The notes: generated by a model from the letters alone, not told the origin. DNA of 64,000 nucleotides from Maritimibacter dapengensis (GCF_019218265.1 NZ_JAHUZE010000003.1:186001-250000); one strand, 5' to 3'. Numbered from the stretch's first letter, positions 27,394-36,861 are shown. Made by a program: numbers and translations.

Positions 27394-27452
27394 ACGGCGG
27401 CCCGATCCTGCGGCCGAGATGTCGGCCACGTCTGGATGATGAGACAGGACAT
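27390..27452 (-). CDS. Possible 20-residue leader peptide upstream of rsfS
   Basis: An ATG at 27452 lies four bases after a strong AGGAGG and opens a 21-codon frame (MSCLIIQTWPTSRPQDRAAV, then stop). Its TGA overlaps the ATG of rsfS at 27393 as ATGA. It has no similarity that I recognise. It may be a real leader that carries ribosomes onto rsfS, or the true N-terminus of rsfS cut off by a one-base shift; the rsfS frame is also open through this stretch but has no ATG there. Confidence 0.4.
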   Translation of the reverse strand: MSCLIIQTWPTSRPQDRAAV

Positions 27453-27524
27453 AGTCCTCCTTCGCTGCGCGCTGCTATTCCCCAACGCCGGGATAGGTTA
27501 AAAGTATCACCGTTTTCTTGATTT

Positions 27525-28979
27525 TCAATTCTCGGTTTCGATTGGTTCGGCCACTTTTCGCGGATCGTTGAGATGGCGCACCTCCCTCTGCGGGAAGGGA
27601 ATGGAAATGTCGTTGGCCTGAAATGCGTCCCAGAGCGCGAGGTACACGTTGCCACGAATGTTCGTCAAACCGCCGGTCGGGTCGTCGATCCAGAAGCGCA
27701 GGATGTAATCGACCGACGAGTCCCCGAAGCCGATGATGTGACAGACCGGCGGGCGGAACGACAGCACCCGGTCCACGCTCGCCGCCGCTTCGATTGCGAC
27801 TTTTCTCACCTTGTGGGGATCGTCGCCGTAAGCGGTGCCGAAGAAGATATCGAGCCGCACGAAGGCGTTCGTGTGGGACCAGTTGACCACCTGCCCGGTA
27901 ATCAGGTCTTCGTTCGGGATCAGATATTCCTTGCCGTCCCGCGTGACGACCGAGACATAGCGCGCGCCAAGCTGTTCGATCCAGCCGAAGGTATCGCCAA
28001 GGCTGATGACGTCGCCGGGCTTGATCGACTTGTCCAACAGGATGATGACGCCCGAGACGAGGTTGGACACCACCTTCTGCAAGCCGAAGCCAAGACCCAC
28101 GCCAATTGCACCAGACAGAACCGCAAGCCCGGTCAGGTCCACGCCCACCACGCGCAACCCGATGAAAATCGCCGCGCCATAGAGCAGCAGTTGCAGGAAC
28201 TTGATGACCAGCACCTGCATCGACGGGCTGATATCCTCGTTCTTGTGGATACGCGTCGCGGAATTGCGCGAGATGAACCTCGCGGCGAAGAAAAGTGCGC
28301 CCAGCACCGCGACGGCCTGCACCACCATCCAGAGCGACAACCGCATCGCACCTGCGTTGATCGCGATACCGTCGAGCAGTGCGACGGCCTCTTCCTCGAG
28401 GTTCAGTATCGAAACCGTGACCCAGATCCAGCCAGCGGTGCGAACCAGACCCCGCAGGAACTTGTTGGCAATCACCCGAGCCAGAAGCGCGATGATGAGC
28501 CACGCCAACGCGAGCTGCCCGATGATCGTGAGCAGATAGGATCGTGACGGCCACGTCACCTCCCGCATCACCCAGATTACCGGCCAGATCAGTGCGACGA
28601 ACATGATAAGCTTCATCCGCCGATGCAGCATGAGGCCCAGTCGAATTCGCCATTTCGGCCAGCCTTCGCGCCGTGCCAGCCAATCGCGGAACACAGGCGC
28701 TGCAATGCGCCCGACCACGAACGCGATCAGCGCGATAAGTAGCGCGATTCCAACCTGATAGGCGTTCCAGGGGCGAAGCAGGCCTTCGACGAACGTCTGT
28801 GCCTGATCGAAGAGGTCGAGCGCCACGTCCTCGGGTGCGGGCGCCTGTGCAGCACGCGGGATCGCGTCGCCCGCGCCGGTCGCGTTCTGCCCCGCCGTGG
28901 TTGCGCCTGCGGACCCATCCGCCGCCGCTTGCCCCTGTTCGCTGCCCGGTCCTGCTGCCGTCTGGTCGTGTGACGCCAT
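27525..28979 (-). CDS. Mechanosensitive ion channel family protein (MscS-like)
   Basis: A 484-residue inner-membrane channel expected to open under hypo-osmotic shock. After a low-complexity Ala/Gly/Gln start (residues 1-60) there are about six membrane helices, then the MscS core: pore helix GLAVLSGAIGVGLGFGLQKVVSNLVSG (glycine-rich, described in two parts: GAIGVGLGFGLQ and VVSNLVSG), the beta domain (IKPGDVISLGDTFGWIEQLG) and the alpha/beta cytoplasmic domain to the end. The ATG at 28979 follows AGGAG. It is transcribed away from leuC and could be cotranscribed with rsfS-rlmH downstream. Confidence 0.92.
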   Translation of the reverse strand: MASHDQTAAGPGSEQGQAAADGSAGATTAGQNATGAGDAIPRAAQAPAPEDVALDLFDQAQTFVEGLLRPWNAYQVGIALLIALIAFVVGRIAAPVFRDWLARREGWPKWRIRLGLMLHRRMKLIMFVALIWPVIWVMREVTWPSRSYLLTIIGQLALAWLIIALLARVIANKFLRGLVRTAGWIWVTVSILNLEEEAVALLDGIAINAGAMRLSLWMVVQAVAVLGALFFAARFISRNSATRIHKNEDISPSMQVLVIKFLQLLLYGAAIFIGLRVVGVDLTGLAVLSGAIGVGLGFGLQKVVSNLVSGVIILLDKSIKPGDVISLGDTFGWIEQLGARYVSVVTRDGKEYLIPNEDLITGQVVNWSHTNAFVRLDIFFGTAYGDDPHKVRKVAIEAAASVDRVLSFRPPVCHIIGFGDSSVDYILRFWIDDPTGGLTNIRGNVYLALWDAFQANDISIPFPQREVRHLNDPRKVAEPIETEN

Positions 28980-29259
28980 TTCGTCTCCTTTATCAGGAGT
29001 TTGGCGAATTGCCGGGCCTCGGTCCAGTCCGATGCGTTCACAAGCACCTCACTCACCAGAGCGCGAAACCCTTGCGAGACTCAGCGCCAAAGCGTATGTG
29101 ACCCGCCATGACACGCGTTTTCGATATGGATGACCGCGCCCGCCTGCCCTGGCGGTTTTTCGGCGCGACCCTGACGATCCTCGCCCGACTTTGATCGGCG
29201 CGCGCCTTTTCGCACGTCCAATCACCTGAAAACCGAACATTTCCCCTAGGAGAAAACCC

Positions 29260-30666
29260 ATGGCCGGGAAAACACTTTACGATAAAATCTGGGACGCCCA
29301 CGTCGCCCACGAAGCCGACGACGGCACCTGCCTGCTCTATATCGACCGCCACCTCGTCCACGAAGTGACCTCGCCGCAAGCCTTCGAAGGTCTGCGCATG
29401 GCGGGCCGCAAGGTCCACGCGCCCGACAAGACCATCGCGGTGCCGGACCACAACGTGCCCACCACGCTCGACCGCATCAACGGCGTGATCGAGAACGAGG
29501 AAAGCCGCATTCAGGTCGAAGCCCTCGACAAGAACGCCAAGGACTTCGGCGTGCACTACTACCCGGTCTCCGACGTGCGTCAGGGTATCGTTCACATCGT
29601 CGGCCCGGAACAGGGCTGGACCCTGCCGGGCATGACCGTGGTCTGTGGCGACAGCCACACCGCGACGCACGGCGCGTTCGGTGCGCTGGCCCACGGCATC
29701 GGCACCTCCGAAGTGGAGCACGTGCTCGCCACCCAGACGCTGATCCAGAAGAAGTCCAAGAACATGAAGGTCGAGATCACCGGCAAACTGAAGCCGGGCG
29801 TGACCGCCAAGGACATCACCCTTGCGGTGATCGGTGAAACCGGCACCGCCGGCGGCACCGGCTATGTCATCGAGTATTGCGGCGAAGCGATCCGCGATCT
29901 TTCGATGGAAGGCCGCATGACCGTCTGCAACATGGCCATCGAAGGCGGCGCACGCGCCGGCCTCATCGCGCCGGATGAAAAGACGTTCGCTTACGTCAAC
30001 GGCCGCCCCCATGCTCCGAAAGGCGCTCAGTGGGAAGCCGCGATGAACTGGTGGAAAACGCTCTTTTCCGACGATGACGCCCAGTGGGACAAGGTCGTGA
30101 CGCTCAAGGGCGAAGAGATCGAGCCGGTCGTCACCTGGGGCACCTCGCCCGAAGACGTGCTGCCGATCTCGGCCCTCGTCCCGTCACCCGACAGCTTCAA
30201 GGGCGGCAAGGTCGGCGCAGCCCAGCGCGCGCTCGAATACATGGGGCTCGAAGCCGGCACGCCGCTGAACGAGATCAAGATCGACACCGTGTTCATCGGC
30301 TCCTGCACCAATGGCCGGATCGAGGACCTCCGCGAAGTCGCAAAGATCGTCGACGGCAAGAAGGTCGCCGACGGTGTCCGCGCCATGATCGTGCCGGGCT
30401 CCGGCCTCGTGCGCGCTCAAGCCGAGGAAGAGGGTCTCGCCGAGATCTTCGAGAAAGCCGGGTTCGAATGGCGTCTCGCCGGGTGCTCCATGTGCCTCGC
30501 CATGAACCCCGACCAACTCGCGCCGGGCGAACGTTGCGCATCGACATCGAACCGCAACTTCGAGGGGCGTCAAGGCTATCAGGGCCGCACCCACCTCATG
30601 TCCCCCGCCATGGCGGCGGCGGCTGCGGTGACCGGTCACCTGACCGACGTTCGCACCTTTAACTGA
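29260..30666 (+). CDS. leuC: 3-isopropylmalate dehydratase large subunit
   Basis: LeuC, with LeuD, isomerises 2-isopropylmalate to 3-isopropylmalate in leucine synthesis and carries a [4Fe-4S] cluster. The 468-residue protein has the cluster cysteines in [11 protein letters not shown] (near residue 349) and GCSMCLAMN (near 409 and 412), plus [14 protein letters not shown] and the terminal [18 protein letters not shown] lies nine bases before the ATG. It is followed by leuD after an unusually patterned 123-bp spacer; leuB lies 6 kb further on. Confidence 0.98.
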   Translation: MAGKTLYDKIWDAHVAHEADDGTCLLYIDRHLVHEVTSPQAFEGLRMAGRKVHAPDKTIAVPDHNVPTTLDRINGVIENEESRIQVEALDKNAKDFGVHYYPVSDVRQGIVHIVGPEQGWTLPGMTVVCGDSHTATHGAFGALAHGIGTSEVEHVLATQTLIQKKSKNMKVEITGKLKPGVTAKDITLAVIGETGTAGGTGYVIEYCGEAIRDLSMEGRMTVCNMAIEGGARAGLIAPDEKTFAYVNGRPHAPKGAQWEAAMNWWKTLFSDDDAQWDKVVTLKGEEIEPVVTWGTSPEDVLPISALVPSPDSFKGGKVGAAQRALEYMGLEAGTPLNEIKIDTVFIGSCTNGRIEDLREVAKIVDGKKVADGVRAMIVPGSGLVRAQAEEEGLAEIFEKAGFEWRLAGCSMCLAMNPDQLAPGERCASTSNRNFEGRQGYQGRTHLMSPAMAAAAAVTGHLTDVRTFN

Positions 30667-30693
30667 TGCCGCAGGGGGCCGTTTTCCTTATCG

Positions 30694-30738
30694 ACGTATG
30701 TATGGGTTCCATACGTATTCCATACGTCGGCCATACGT
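30694..30738. promoter_or_regulatory. Three CCATACGT repeats with 11-bp period in the leuC-leuD spacer
   Basis: CCATACGT occurs at 30709, 30720 and 30731, exactly 11 bp apart, about one helical turn. Just upstream ACGTATG (30694-30700) and GTATGG (30700-30705) give reverse-orientation half sites, and GTATGG/CCATAC around GTT can form a hairpin. The block lies 50-95 bases before the leuD start. It has the look of a multi-subunit binding site, or possibly an RNA structure controlling leuD. Confidence 0.5.
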
Positions 30739-30789
30739 GGCTCAGGCTCGGCCCCCCGTCGTTAACACTTCAACATATGGTATGACCCA

Positions 30790-31395
30790 ATGGATAAGTT
30801 TGAGACCCTGACCGGCATCGCCGCCCCCATGCCGCTTGTGAATATCGACACCGATATGATCATCCCGAAAGGCTTCCTGAAGACCATCAAACGCACCGGG
30901 CTCGGCGTGAATCTCTTCGACGAGATGCGCTATGACCGCCAAGGCAACGAGATCCCCGATTTCGTGCTGAACCAGCCGCAATACCGCGACGCGCAGATCC
31001 TCGTCGCCGGTGACAATTTCGGCTGCGGCTCGTCACGCGAACACGCGCCCTGGGCGCTTGCGGATTTCGGCATCAAGTCGATCATCTCGACGAGCTTCGC
31101 GGACATTTTCTACAACAACTGCTTCAAGAACGGCATCCTGCCGATCGTCCTGCCGCAAGACGCCGTGGACGTGCTGATGAAAGACGCCGAAAAAGGCTCT
31201 AACGCCCGCATGATCGTCGACCTCGAGGCACAGACGGTAACGACATCGGACGGCGAAAGCTTCTCGTTCGAAGTGGACAGCTTCAAGAAGCATTGCCTGA
31301 TGAACGGGTTGGACGACATCGGTCTGACGATGGAGAAGAAACCTTCCATTGACGCGTTCGAAGCGAAAGCCGCTCAGGAACGCCCCTGGGTCTGA
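30790..31395 (+). CDS. leuD: 3-isopropylmalate dehydratase small subunit
   Basis: LeuD is the swivelling partner of LeuC in leucine synthesis. The 201-residue product shows [16 protein letters not shown], the substrate-loop [17 protein letters not shown] and a C-terminal ERPWV. The start at 30790 has no clear Shine-Dalgarno; a nine-codon frame beginning at the ATG nine bases earlier overlaps it, so initiation may depend on something else, such as the repeat block upstream. A good terminator follows the stop. Confidence 0.97.
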   Translation: MDKFETLTGIAAPMPLVNIDTDMIIPKGFLKTIKRTGLGVNLFDEMRYDRQGNEIPDFVLNQPQYRDAQILVAGDNFGCGSSREHAPWALADFGIKSIISTSFADIFYNNCFKNGILPIVLPQDAVDVLMKDAEKGSNARMIVDLEAQTVTTSDGESFSFEVDSFKKHCLMNGLDDIGLTMEKKPSIDAFEAKAAQERPWV

Positions 31396-31412
31396 GACCT
31401 GGGAAAGGAACC

Positions 31413-31444
31413 AAAGGGCGGGGCCGCGGCTCCGCCCTTTTTTT
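31413..31444 (+). terminator. Rho-independent terminator of leuD
   Basis: AAAGGGCGG and CCGCCCTTT form a 9-bp stem around a GC-rich 10-base loop, followed by seven T residues, 18 bases past the leuD stop and just before the convergent MFS gene. Confidence 0.9.
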
Positions 31445-31449
31445 GTTGG

Positions 31450-32664
31450 CTATGTCAGCTCGCGGCGCAGCTTCGCCACGACCGGTAGCATCGCTGCGCT
31501 CAGCACCAGACACCAGATGCCGAACCCGATGCCCTGCGTCGGAAAGTCCACGCCCGCGTCGATCAGAACGCCCGTGATCCCCGGCCCGATCGCGGTCGAA
31601 ATGACCATGATGACGGTCTGAAGGGACCGCACCGCGCCGAGGTGCCGCGTGCCATAGACCCTCGGCAGAAACGCCCCCAGAAAACTCTGCGCGGCACCCT
31701 GTGTCATCGCCATGATACCCAGCACGGCGAACCATGTCGTGTGGGTCTCGGCCGGGGCCAGCAGGAACAGAGACAGCCCCATCGGGATCAGCAGGATGGG
31801 AAGTAGCCGCTCCGGCCCGAAACGGTCGCTGGCCCAGCCTGCGATGAGCGCGAAGGTTACTGAAACAGCGGCCCAGATCACGTAGCCCGGTGCCATCTGC
31901 GCCAGCGTCCAGCCTTTCGTCTCAGCGACGTTCACCTGCTGAAAGAAGATCACGGTTCCGATGAACGGCGGGGTGAGGAAAAGCGGCAGGATCGCATAGA
32001 ACAACCAATGGCGCACAAGGTCCCGGCGCAGCCAGTGCTTGCCACCCAGACCGGCGCTGGCTTCCGGGGCCGCTGCCTCGCCCTGTGGCTGGCGGTCTTG
32101 CGCGAGGAGAACCGCGAGAAGCGGGATGACGATCAGCAGAAGCGCCGCCGCCGCGATGCCCCATGACACGCGCCAGCCGAGCGTGCCGATAAGGGCGACG
32201 AAGACCATCGGGAGAAGCGCCTCGCCCACCGGATGCCCGAGCGATGCGATGGCGACTGCGCGTCCCCGCGTTGCGATGAACCAGCGGCCCATCGAGGTGA
32301 CGGCCATGTGCGAAAACATGCCTTGTCCACAGAACCTTAGCAGGAACACGGCACAGCCCAGAACGACCACGTTCGGCGAGACAGCCATGCCGACACAGGC
32401 CAGCGCGAACAGTAGACTCACGCCGAGCGACAGGCGCGAAAGCCGCATCGTGTCGACCAGCGCACCACGCGAGAACAGGAGTGCTGCGGAGGCGAGCGTG
32501 GCGATCGTGTAGAGCCCACCCCATCCGCCGTTGGTCAGCCCGTGGGTCTCGCGGATTTCTCCCGCGAAGAGGGAAATGAACCATGTCTGGCCGAAAGACG
32601 ACGCGAACGTGAGCAGAAGTCCGGTCGCGAGCCAGCGTAAATTTTTTGCCAAAAACGTTAACAT
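31450..32664 (-). CDS. Major facilitator superfamily transporter
   Basis: A 404-residue inner-membrane protein with about twelve hydrophobic segments. The MFS loop 2-3 motif appears as FSRGALVDTMRLSRL and its second-half equivalent as GWASDRFGPERLLP. The TM5-like segment GHPVGEALLPMVFV is also typical. The substrate cannot be told from sequence. The ATG at 32664 follows AAGGG at nine bases; an earlier start (32715) would add a polar segment. It converges on leuD and has a long, palindrome-rich upstream region. Confidence 0.87.
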   Translation of the reverse strand: MLTFLAKNLRWLATGLLLTFASSFGQTWFISLFAGEIRETHGLTNGGWGGLYTIATLASAALLFSRGALVDTMRLSRLSLGVSLLFALACVGMAVSPNVVVLGCAVFLLRFCGQGMFSHMAVTSMGRWFIATRGRAVAIASLGHPVGEALLPMVFVALIGTLGWRVSWGIAAAALLLIVIPLLAVLLAQDRQPQGEAAAPEASAGLGGKHWLRRDLVRHWLFYAILPLFLTPPFIGTVIFFQQVNVAETKGWTLAQMAPGYVIWAAVSVTFALIAGWASDRFGPERLLPILLIPMGLSLFLLAPAETHTTWFAVLGIMAMTQGAAQSFLGAFLPRVYGTRHLGAVRSLQTVIMVISTAIGPGITGVLIDAGVDFPTQGIGFGIWCLVLSAAMLPVVAKLRRELT

Positions 32665-33061
32665 CTGACTGCCCTTAAATGGCCGAACTTCGAGACAAAA
32701 CCGGTTTTTCGGCAAGTTGACACGCGTACACGCGCAAACACGGACCGCTCAACCCGCTTATCGTTGCGTGTTCGTCAACGACCAAAACCTATATTTTGTT
32801 GGGTTTTCTGCATTAACAGCGACCCATAGTGGAGTCACACAAGCCCGCCAAATTTCTGCCGCCGGATCGGTGCACAAAAGCACCACTCCCAACCCAAAAC
32901 CGCCCAAAAACTTTCGTTGGGTCAATGCGTTGCTTGATGCGAGGCATAGATTTGGGCAAGATTATGGCAATGATAAGGCAGGCCGTCACATTTGACGGAC
33001 CCGGAATGGAACAAGCGACGGGGCATCGAATCCCGCGCGGCCAGTACGAGGGAATAGGGCA
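32665..33061. other. 397-bp divergent spacer with candidate operators
   Basis: There is no convincing gene here; short open frames have no ribosome site. The spacer separates the MFS gene (minus) from a membrane-protein gene (plus). It contains CGCGT-AC-ACGCG (32723-32734) and TCGTTG-N9-CAACGA (32761-32781), two inverted repeats placed where an MFS regulator could bind, and a perfect TTGACA (32717-32722, plus strand) that lacks a matching -10. Base composition is lower in GC than the flanking genes. Confidence 0.5.
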
Positions 33062-33901
33062 TTGACTTCTCGTGTCGTCGGGGCACTCATCCGTGCGTTC
33101 ATGGTGGTCTTGCTGATCATCACCCCATCGCTGATGCTCCCAGGAATTCACCAGGAAACATCGCAGATCGTCGCGCTCGCCGCGATTTTCGGTTTTGCCT
33201 TGACGACGTTCGAGTACGCCTCGACGTATCCCGGTCTGGTCGAGTTCCGTGAAGCGCCGCCGTTCAACCGCATTCGCTTCTTTTCATTGTTCATCACCGT
33301 GATCCTGCTCTCCACCGTTGCGCGCGGCAATCCGGAGGCGTCGACATATGCGCATTTCGTCGCCGCCATTGGCTCCCTTATCGGAAATGCGATTGATTTC
33401 CCCTACTCGCCCGTGCGGTTGATCGTGCTCATGCTTCCCGAAGGCGCGACCGCGCAGGAAATCATAACGCTTCGGATGGCAGCGGGCATGTCTTACCTGA
33501 TCTCGCTGGTCTCGCTGGCGATCTTCATCATCTCGCTGCGCGTGACTGGCTGGCCAAAACGTCGCGGTGGGTTCAACGTCTGGGTCAACTTGCCGATGTT
33601 CGATCCGACGGCCGGAGGCGATGTGGTCGATCGGTTGGAGCGTGACGCCCGGTTCAACGTGGCGCTTGGCTTCTTGCTACCGTTCATCACGCCCGCGATC
33701 ATCAAGGCGGCTTCGGGGATGTTCGGGTCGGTGGTCATCACCAACGATCAGACGATGATCTGGACGATCTCTGCCTGGGCCTTCCTCCCCGCATCCCTGT
33801 TTATGCGCGGCATCGCAATGCAAAGGGTGGCCACGCTCATCTGCGAACAGCGAGCGCGCAACTCGGCGAAAGCCGACGCGCCTGGATTACAACCGGCCTG
33901 A
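33062..33901 (+). CDS. Conserved membrane protein, unknown function
   Basis: A 279-residue polytopic protein with about six membrane segments (for example ALIRAFMVVLLIITPSLMLP and SYLISLVSLAIFIISL). I recognise it as a family found in Rhodobacteraceae next to endonuclease/exonuclease/phosphatase-like genes, without known function. The start is taken as TTG at 33062, with GAGGGAATAGGG before it; the next ATG in frame (33101) would cut into the first helix. Its stop overlaps the next start (TGATG), so the two genes are coupled and probably work together. Confidence 0.75.
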   Translation: MTSRVVGALIRAFMVVLLIITPSLMLPGIHQETSQIVALAAIFGFALTTFEYASTYPGLVEFREAPPFNRIRFFSLFITVILLSTVARGNPEASTYAHFVAAIGSLIGNAIDFPYSPVRLIVLMLPEGATAQEIITLRMAAGMSYLISLVSLAIFIISLRVTGWPKRRGGFNVWVNLPMFDPTAGGDVVDRLERDARFNVALGFLLPFITPAIIKAASGMFGSVVITNDQTMIWTISAWAFLPASLFMRGIAMQRVATLICEQRARNSAKADAPGLQPA

Positions 33902-34980
33902 TGCGCTGGGGGGCGTTGATCGTGGTCGTTCTGGCTTTGGCCGGCACGACTGGACGAGCCGACCCGATCCGCATCGCGACCTTCCACACGGAATTGACCC
34001 GGGACGGGCCGGGGGTCCTGCTCGCCGATATTCTCGACCGAGACGCACAGGTGGTCGCAGTCGCCAATGTGATTGCGCACATCGCGCCAGACATCGTTCA
34101 CCTCGCCGGTTTCGATCACGACCTTGAAAGCCACGCACTAGGCGCGTTCACGAAACTCCTGGCCGAGCTGGGCCATGACTATCCCTATGCCTACGCACCT
34201 CAGCCCAACACGGGTGTCCCTTCGGGCGTCGATTTGAACGGCGACGGATATGATGACGGACCGGAGGATGCCTTCGGATATGGCCGGTTCACGGGTCAGG
34301 GCGGAATGGCCGTCCTCTCGAAGCGTCCGTTGGGGGCCGCCCGGAGTTTCTCTGGCTTCCTCTGGGCCGATCTCCCCGACAACCTCGCTCCCGAAGCTCC
34401 GGGCGGACCGTTTCCATCCGCCGAAGCACGTGCCGTGCAACGCCTGTCATCGGTGGGGCATTGGGTTGTTCCGGTCGACCTTGGCGGACGAGAAATCGAC
34501 CTCATGGTCTGGCATGGCAATACGCCGGTGTTCGATGGGCCAGAGGACCTCAACGGTCGGCGCGGGGCCGACGAAGCACGATTCTGGCGCATGTTCCTTG
34601 ACGGCGACCTGCCGTTCGACCCGCCACAACGCCCCGTCGTTCTTGCGGGCGTATCGAACATAGATCCGTCCGATGGCGATGGTTGGCACGACGCGATGCA
34701 GGCTCTTCTGGATGATCCGAGACTGCGCGATCCGCAGCCGGTGAGCGCTGGAGGCACCGAAGCCTCCAATCCCGAGCACAAGGGCAACCCGGCTCTGGAC
34801 ACCGCCGATTTCGACGATCCTGAGCCGGGAAACCTTCGTGTAGATTATGTTCTGCCGGATGCGGGCCTGACGCTGGTGGATTCAGGCGTGTTCTGGCCCC
34901 TGTCCGCCGACCCGATGGCGAAGGTCGTGGCGACGGCGAGCCGCCACAGGCTCGTCTGGGTCGACGTTCTGCTCCCGTAA
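33901..34980 (+). CDS. Endonuclease/exonuclease/phosphatase-like secreted protein, altered active site
   Basis: A 359-residue protein with a short signal peptide (MRWGALIVVVLALAGTTGRA) and an EEP-type fold. The family order is kept: IRIATFHTEL at the start, GFGRFTG-like GYGRFTGQGGMAVLSKRPLG in the middle (here YGRFTGQGG), MVWHGNTPVFDG, GVSNIDPSDGDG and the terminal SRHRLVWVD. Position one of the EEP active site is usually an asparagine (TWN or TYN); here it is histidine (TFH), while the final histidine remains. Activity is therefore uncertain. It is coupled to the membrane protein gene just upstream. Confidence 0.78.
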   Translation: MRWGALIVVVLALAGTTGRADPIRIATFHTELTRDGPGVLLADILDRDAQVVAVANVIAHIAPDIVHLAGFDHDLESHALGAFTKLLAELGHDYPYAYAPQPNTGVPSGVDLNGDGYDDGPEDAFGYGRFTGQGGMAVLSKRPLGAARSFSGFLWADLPDNLAPEAPGGPFPSAEARAVQRLSSVGHWVVPVDLGGREIDLMVWHGNTPVFDGPEDLNGRRGADEARFWRMFLDGDLPFDPPQRPVVLAGVSNIDPSDGDGWHDAMQALLDDPRLRDPQPVSAGGTEASNPEHKGNPALDTADFDDPEPGNLRVDYVLPDAGLTLVDSGVFWPLSADPMAKVVATASRHRLVWVDVLLP

Positions 34981-34983
34981 CGC

Positions 34984-35874
34984 TCAGGCGGGCGCAGGGG
35001 ATGCGACTTGCGCCTCGGCTTCGGGCAACATCCCACGCACGACGGCGTGAAATGGCGTCGGCTCGAAGTCCGGCAGAACCTCGGCCAGTCGACGGGACGA
35101 AAGCGTGTGCGGCGTTTCCCACAGATAGCGCATTTCGCGCAACTCACGGGCAAGTTCCCAAACCGGGCTTGCAAGCGTCATCGCCCACCACGGAAACCGC
35201 GTGACGCGCACGTCGTGACCGAGCTGCATTTCGACGGCCTGTCGCAATTCGGCAAGCGTAAAGACATGGCCCGGGAAGGGGATGTCTTCGAATGTATCAA
35301 GCTGGTCGCGTCGTTCTGCCAGCATCACGGCGGCGCGGGCCCAGTCGGGCAGGTAGCACCACGGCTGTTTCACGTCCGGGCTGCCGGGATAGGTGATCTT
35401 CCCACGCGCGATCCCGTTCAGGATCATGAGCGACGCCACATCGTCGGCGCTGTCCGGGTCGATGAAATTGCCCGCACGCAGGATGATCGTCTTCACACCC
35501 GATGCACGATAGGTCTCTTCCATCTCGGTGCGCACGCGGCCCTTCCTGGACACGGGACGATGCGGTGTCTGCTCGGACCATTCGCCCGGTGTGTCTCCGA
35601 AATTGTAGACGTTGCCGGGCACGATCACCGTGGCGTGTGAAGCACGAGCGGCGGCGATGACCTGTGTCGTGATGAGGGGAATGATCTCTTCCCAATTGTG
35701 ATAATTCGGCGGGTTCATCCCGTTGACGATGACGTCGCAGCCCTGTGCAGCTTCGAGCATATCGTCACGGGCGCGGTCGAAGCGGCGCACGTGCCAGCCC
35801 GCGGCGGCGAATACGCGCGCGGCGTGGGTGCCGATCTTGCCGGATGCACCGAGAATAAGAACGGTTCGGGTCAT
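34984..35874 (-). CDS. NAD(P)-dependent epimerase/SDR-family protein
   Basis: A 296-residue atypical short-chain dehydrogenase. It starts with the dinucleotide motif LILGASGKIGTHAARVF, followed by a strand and VIVNGMNPPNYHNWEE and VPGNVYNFGDTPGEW, as in NmrA/epimerase-like proteins; no classic YxxxK is obvious, although TEMEETYRASG may be the equivalent. The substrate is unknown. ATG at 35874 follows GGAGACACC; longer starts exist. It diverges from a LysR regulator, which probably controls it. Confidence 0.82.
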   Translation of the reverse strand: MTRTVLILGASGKIGTHAARVFAAAGWHVRRFDRARDDMLEAAQGCDVIVNGMNPPNYHNWEEIIPLITTQVIAAARASHATVIVPGNVYNFGDTPGEWSEQTPHRPVSRKGRVRTEMEETYRASGVKTIILRAGNFIDPDSADDVASLMILNGIARGKITYPGSPDVKQPWCYLPDWARAAVMLAERRDQLDTFEDIPFPGHVFTLAELRQAVEMQLGHDVRVTRFPWWAMTLASPVWELARELREMRYLWETPHTLSSRRLAEVLPDFEPTPFHAVVRGMLPEAEAQVASPAPA

Positions 35875-35900
35875 TGGTGTCTCCATGAATGTCATGAACA

Positions 35901-35914
35901 GAACATAAGTGTTC
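35901..35914. promoter_or_regulatory. Inverted repeat GAACA-N4-TGTTC between epimerase and LysR genes
   Basis: A perfect 5-bp dyad with a 4-base centre in the 90-bp divergent spacer, 27 bases before the epimerase start and 51 before the LysR start. Size and position fit a LysR-type binding site, although the classic T-N11-A form is not exact. Confidence 0.5.
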
Positions 35915-35964
35915 AAATGCATACCGGAATTGCCTCAAACCGTAGGTCTGGTATTCAGGATTGA

Positions 35965-36861
35965 ATGGACAAAATGATTACATCCGTCGACTGGACACTG
36001 ATCCGCGCCTTCCTTGCGGTCGCGGAACAAGGATCGCTTTCCGGCGCGGCCCGCGTGCTCGGCTCCAGCCAGCCCACTGTCGGACGGCAGATCAGGGAGG
36101 TCGAGGAAACGCTTGGGGTCGAGCTGTTCCAAAGACATGCGAAGGGGTTGACCCTGACCGAAATAGGTCATGCCGTGCTGCCCTCGGCGCAGACGATGCG
36201 GGACGCCGCGGGACAGATCAACATGATCGCCGCCGGGCAGGATCGCGTGCCCACCGGGACCGTGCGGCTGACCGCGAGCGTGATCGTGTCGCATTTCGTG
36301 CTGCCTCCGATCCTCGCCCGTTTGCGCGCCGATGAACCGGGGATACAGATCGAACTTGAGGCGACGGACAGCACCGACAACCTGCTTTTCCGCGAAGCCG
36401 ACATTGCGTTGCGCATGTATCGCCCGGATCAACTCGACATGGTGACGCGGCATGTCGTGGATCTGCCGCTCGGCATCTATGCCGCGACCTCCTATCTCGA
36501 TCGCGTGGGGCGACCCGACACGGTCACGGAGATGCTCGAGATGGACTGGGTCGGATACGACCGCTCGGACCTCATGCTCAGAGGCATGCGCGAGCTTGGG
36601 TGGCCGGTGGATCGCAATTTCTTTGCCACGCGCACCGACGATCAGGCAGGGAACTGGCGGCTGATCGCGGCTGGGTGCGGCATTGGGATCGCCCAGGTCG
36701 CGACCGCACACACCAATCCTGCGGTCGAACGGTTGTTCCCGGACATGGAATTGCCCGCGCTTCCGATCTGGCTCACGGCGCACGAAGCGATGCGAAAGGT
36801 GCCGCGTGTCGCCCGCGTCTGGGACATGCTGGTCGAGGAACTGCCCCGCGCCGTTTCTTGA
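35965..36861 (+). CDS. LysR-family transcriptional regulator
   Basis: A 298-residue protein with an N-terminal winged helix-turn-helix (residues 8-66: [20 protein letters not shown], then [18 protein letters not shown]) and a periplasmic-binding-like effector domain (about 95-290). The usual arrangement of a LysR gene divergent from its target points to control of the epimerase-like gene. AGGATTGA precedes the ATG at 35965; a second ATG three codons later is possible. It reads toward leuB but is not functionally tied to it. Confidence 0.92.
   Translation: MDKMITSVDWTLIRAFLAVAEQGSLSGAARVLGSSQPTVGRQIREVEETLGVELFQRHAKGLTLTEIGHAVLPSAQTMRDAAGQINMIAAGQDRVPTGTVRLTASVIVSHFVLPPILARLRADEPGIQIELEATDSTDNLLFREADIALRMYRPDQLDMVTRHVVDLPLGIYAATSYLDRVGRPDTVTEMLEMDWVGYDRSDLMLRGMRELGWPVDRNFFATRTDDQAGNWRLIAAGCGIGIAQVATAHTNPAVERLFPDMELPALPIWLTAHEAMRKVPRVARVWDMLVEELPRAVS

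Noticed and set aside
29108-29194. A 28-codon frame (MTRVFDMDDRARLPWRFFGA...) before leuC
   Set aside because: It has no ribosome site and no similarity that I recognise, so I do not list it as a gene, though a short protein here cannot be excluded.
30181-30662. Long open frames on both strands inside leuC
   Set aside because: These are shadow frames caused by high GC content; leuC is complete and conserved in its own frame.
32717-32995. 92-codon plus-strand frame in the MFS upstream spacer
   Set aside because: It has no ribosome site and a composition unlike a protein; inverted repeats cover part of it.
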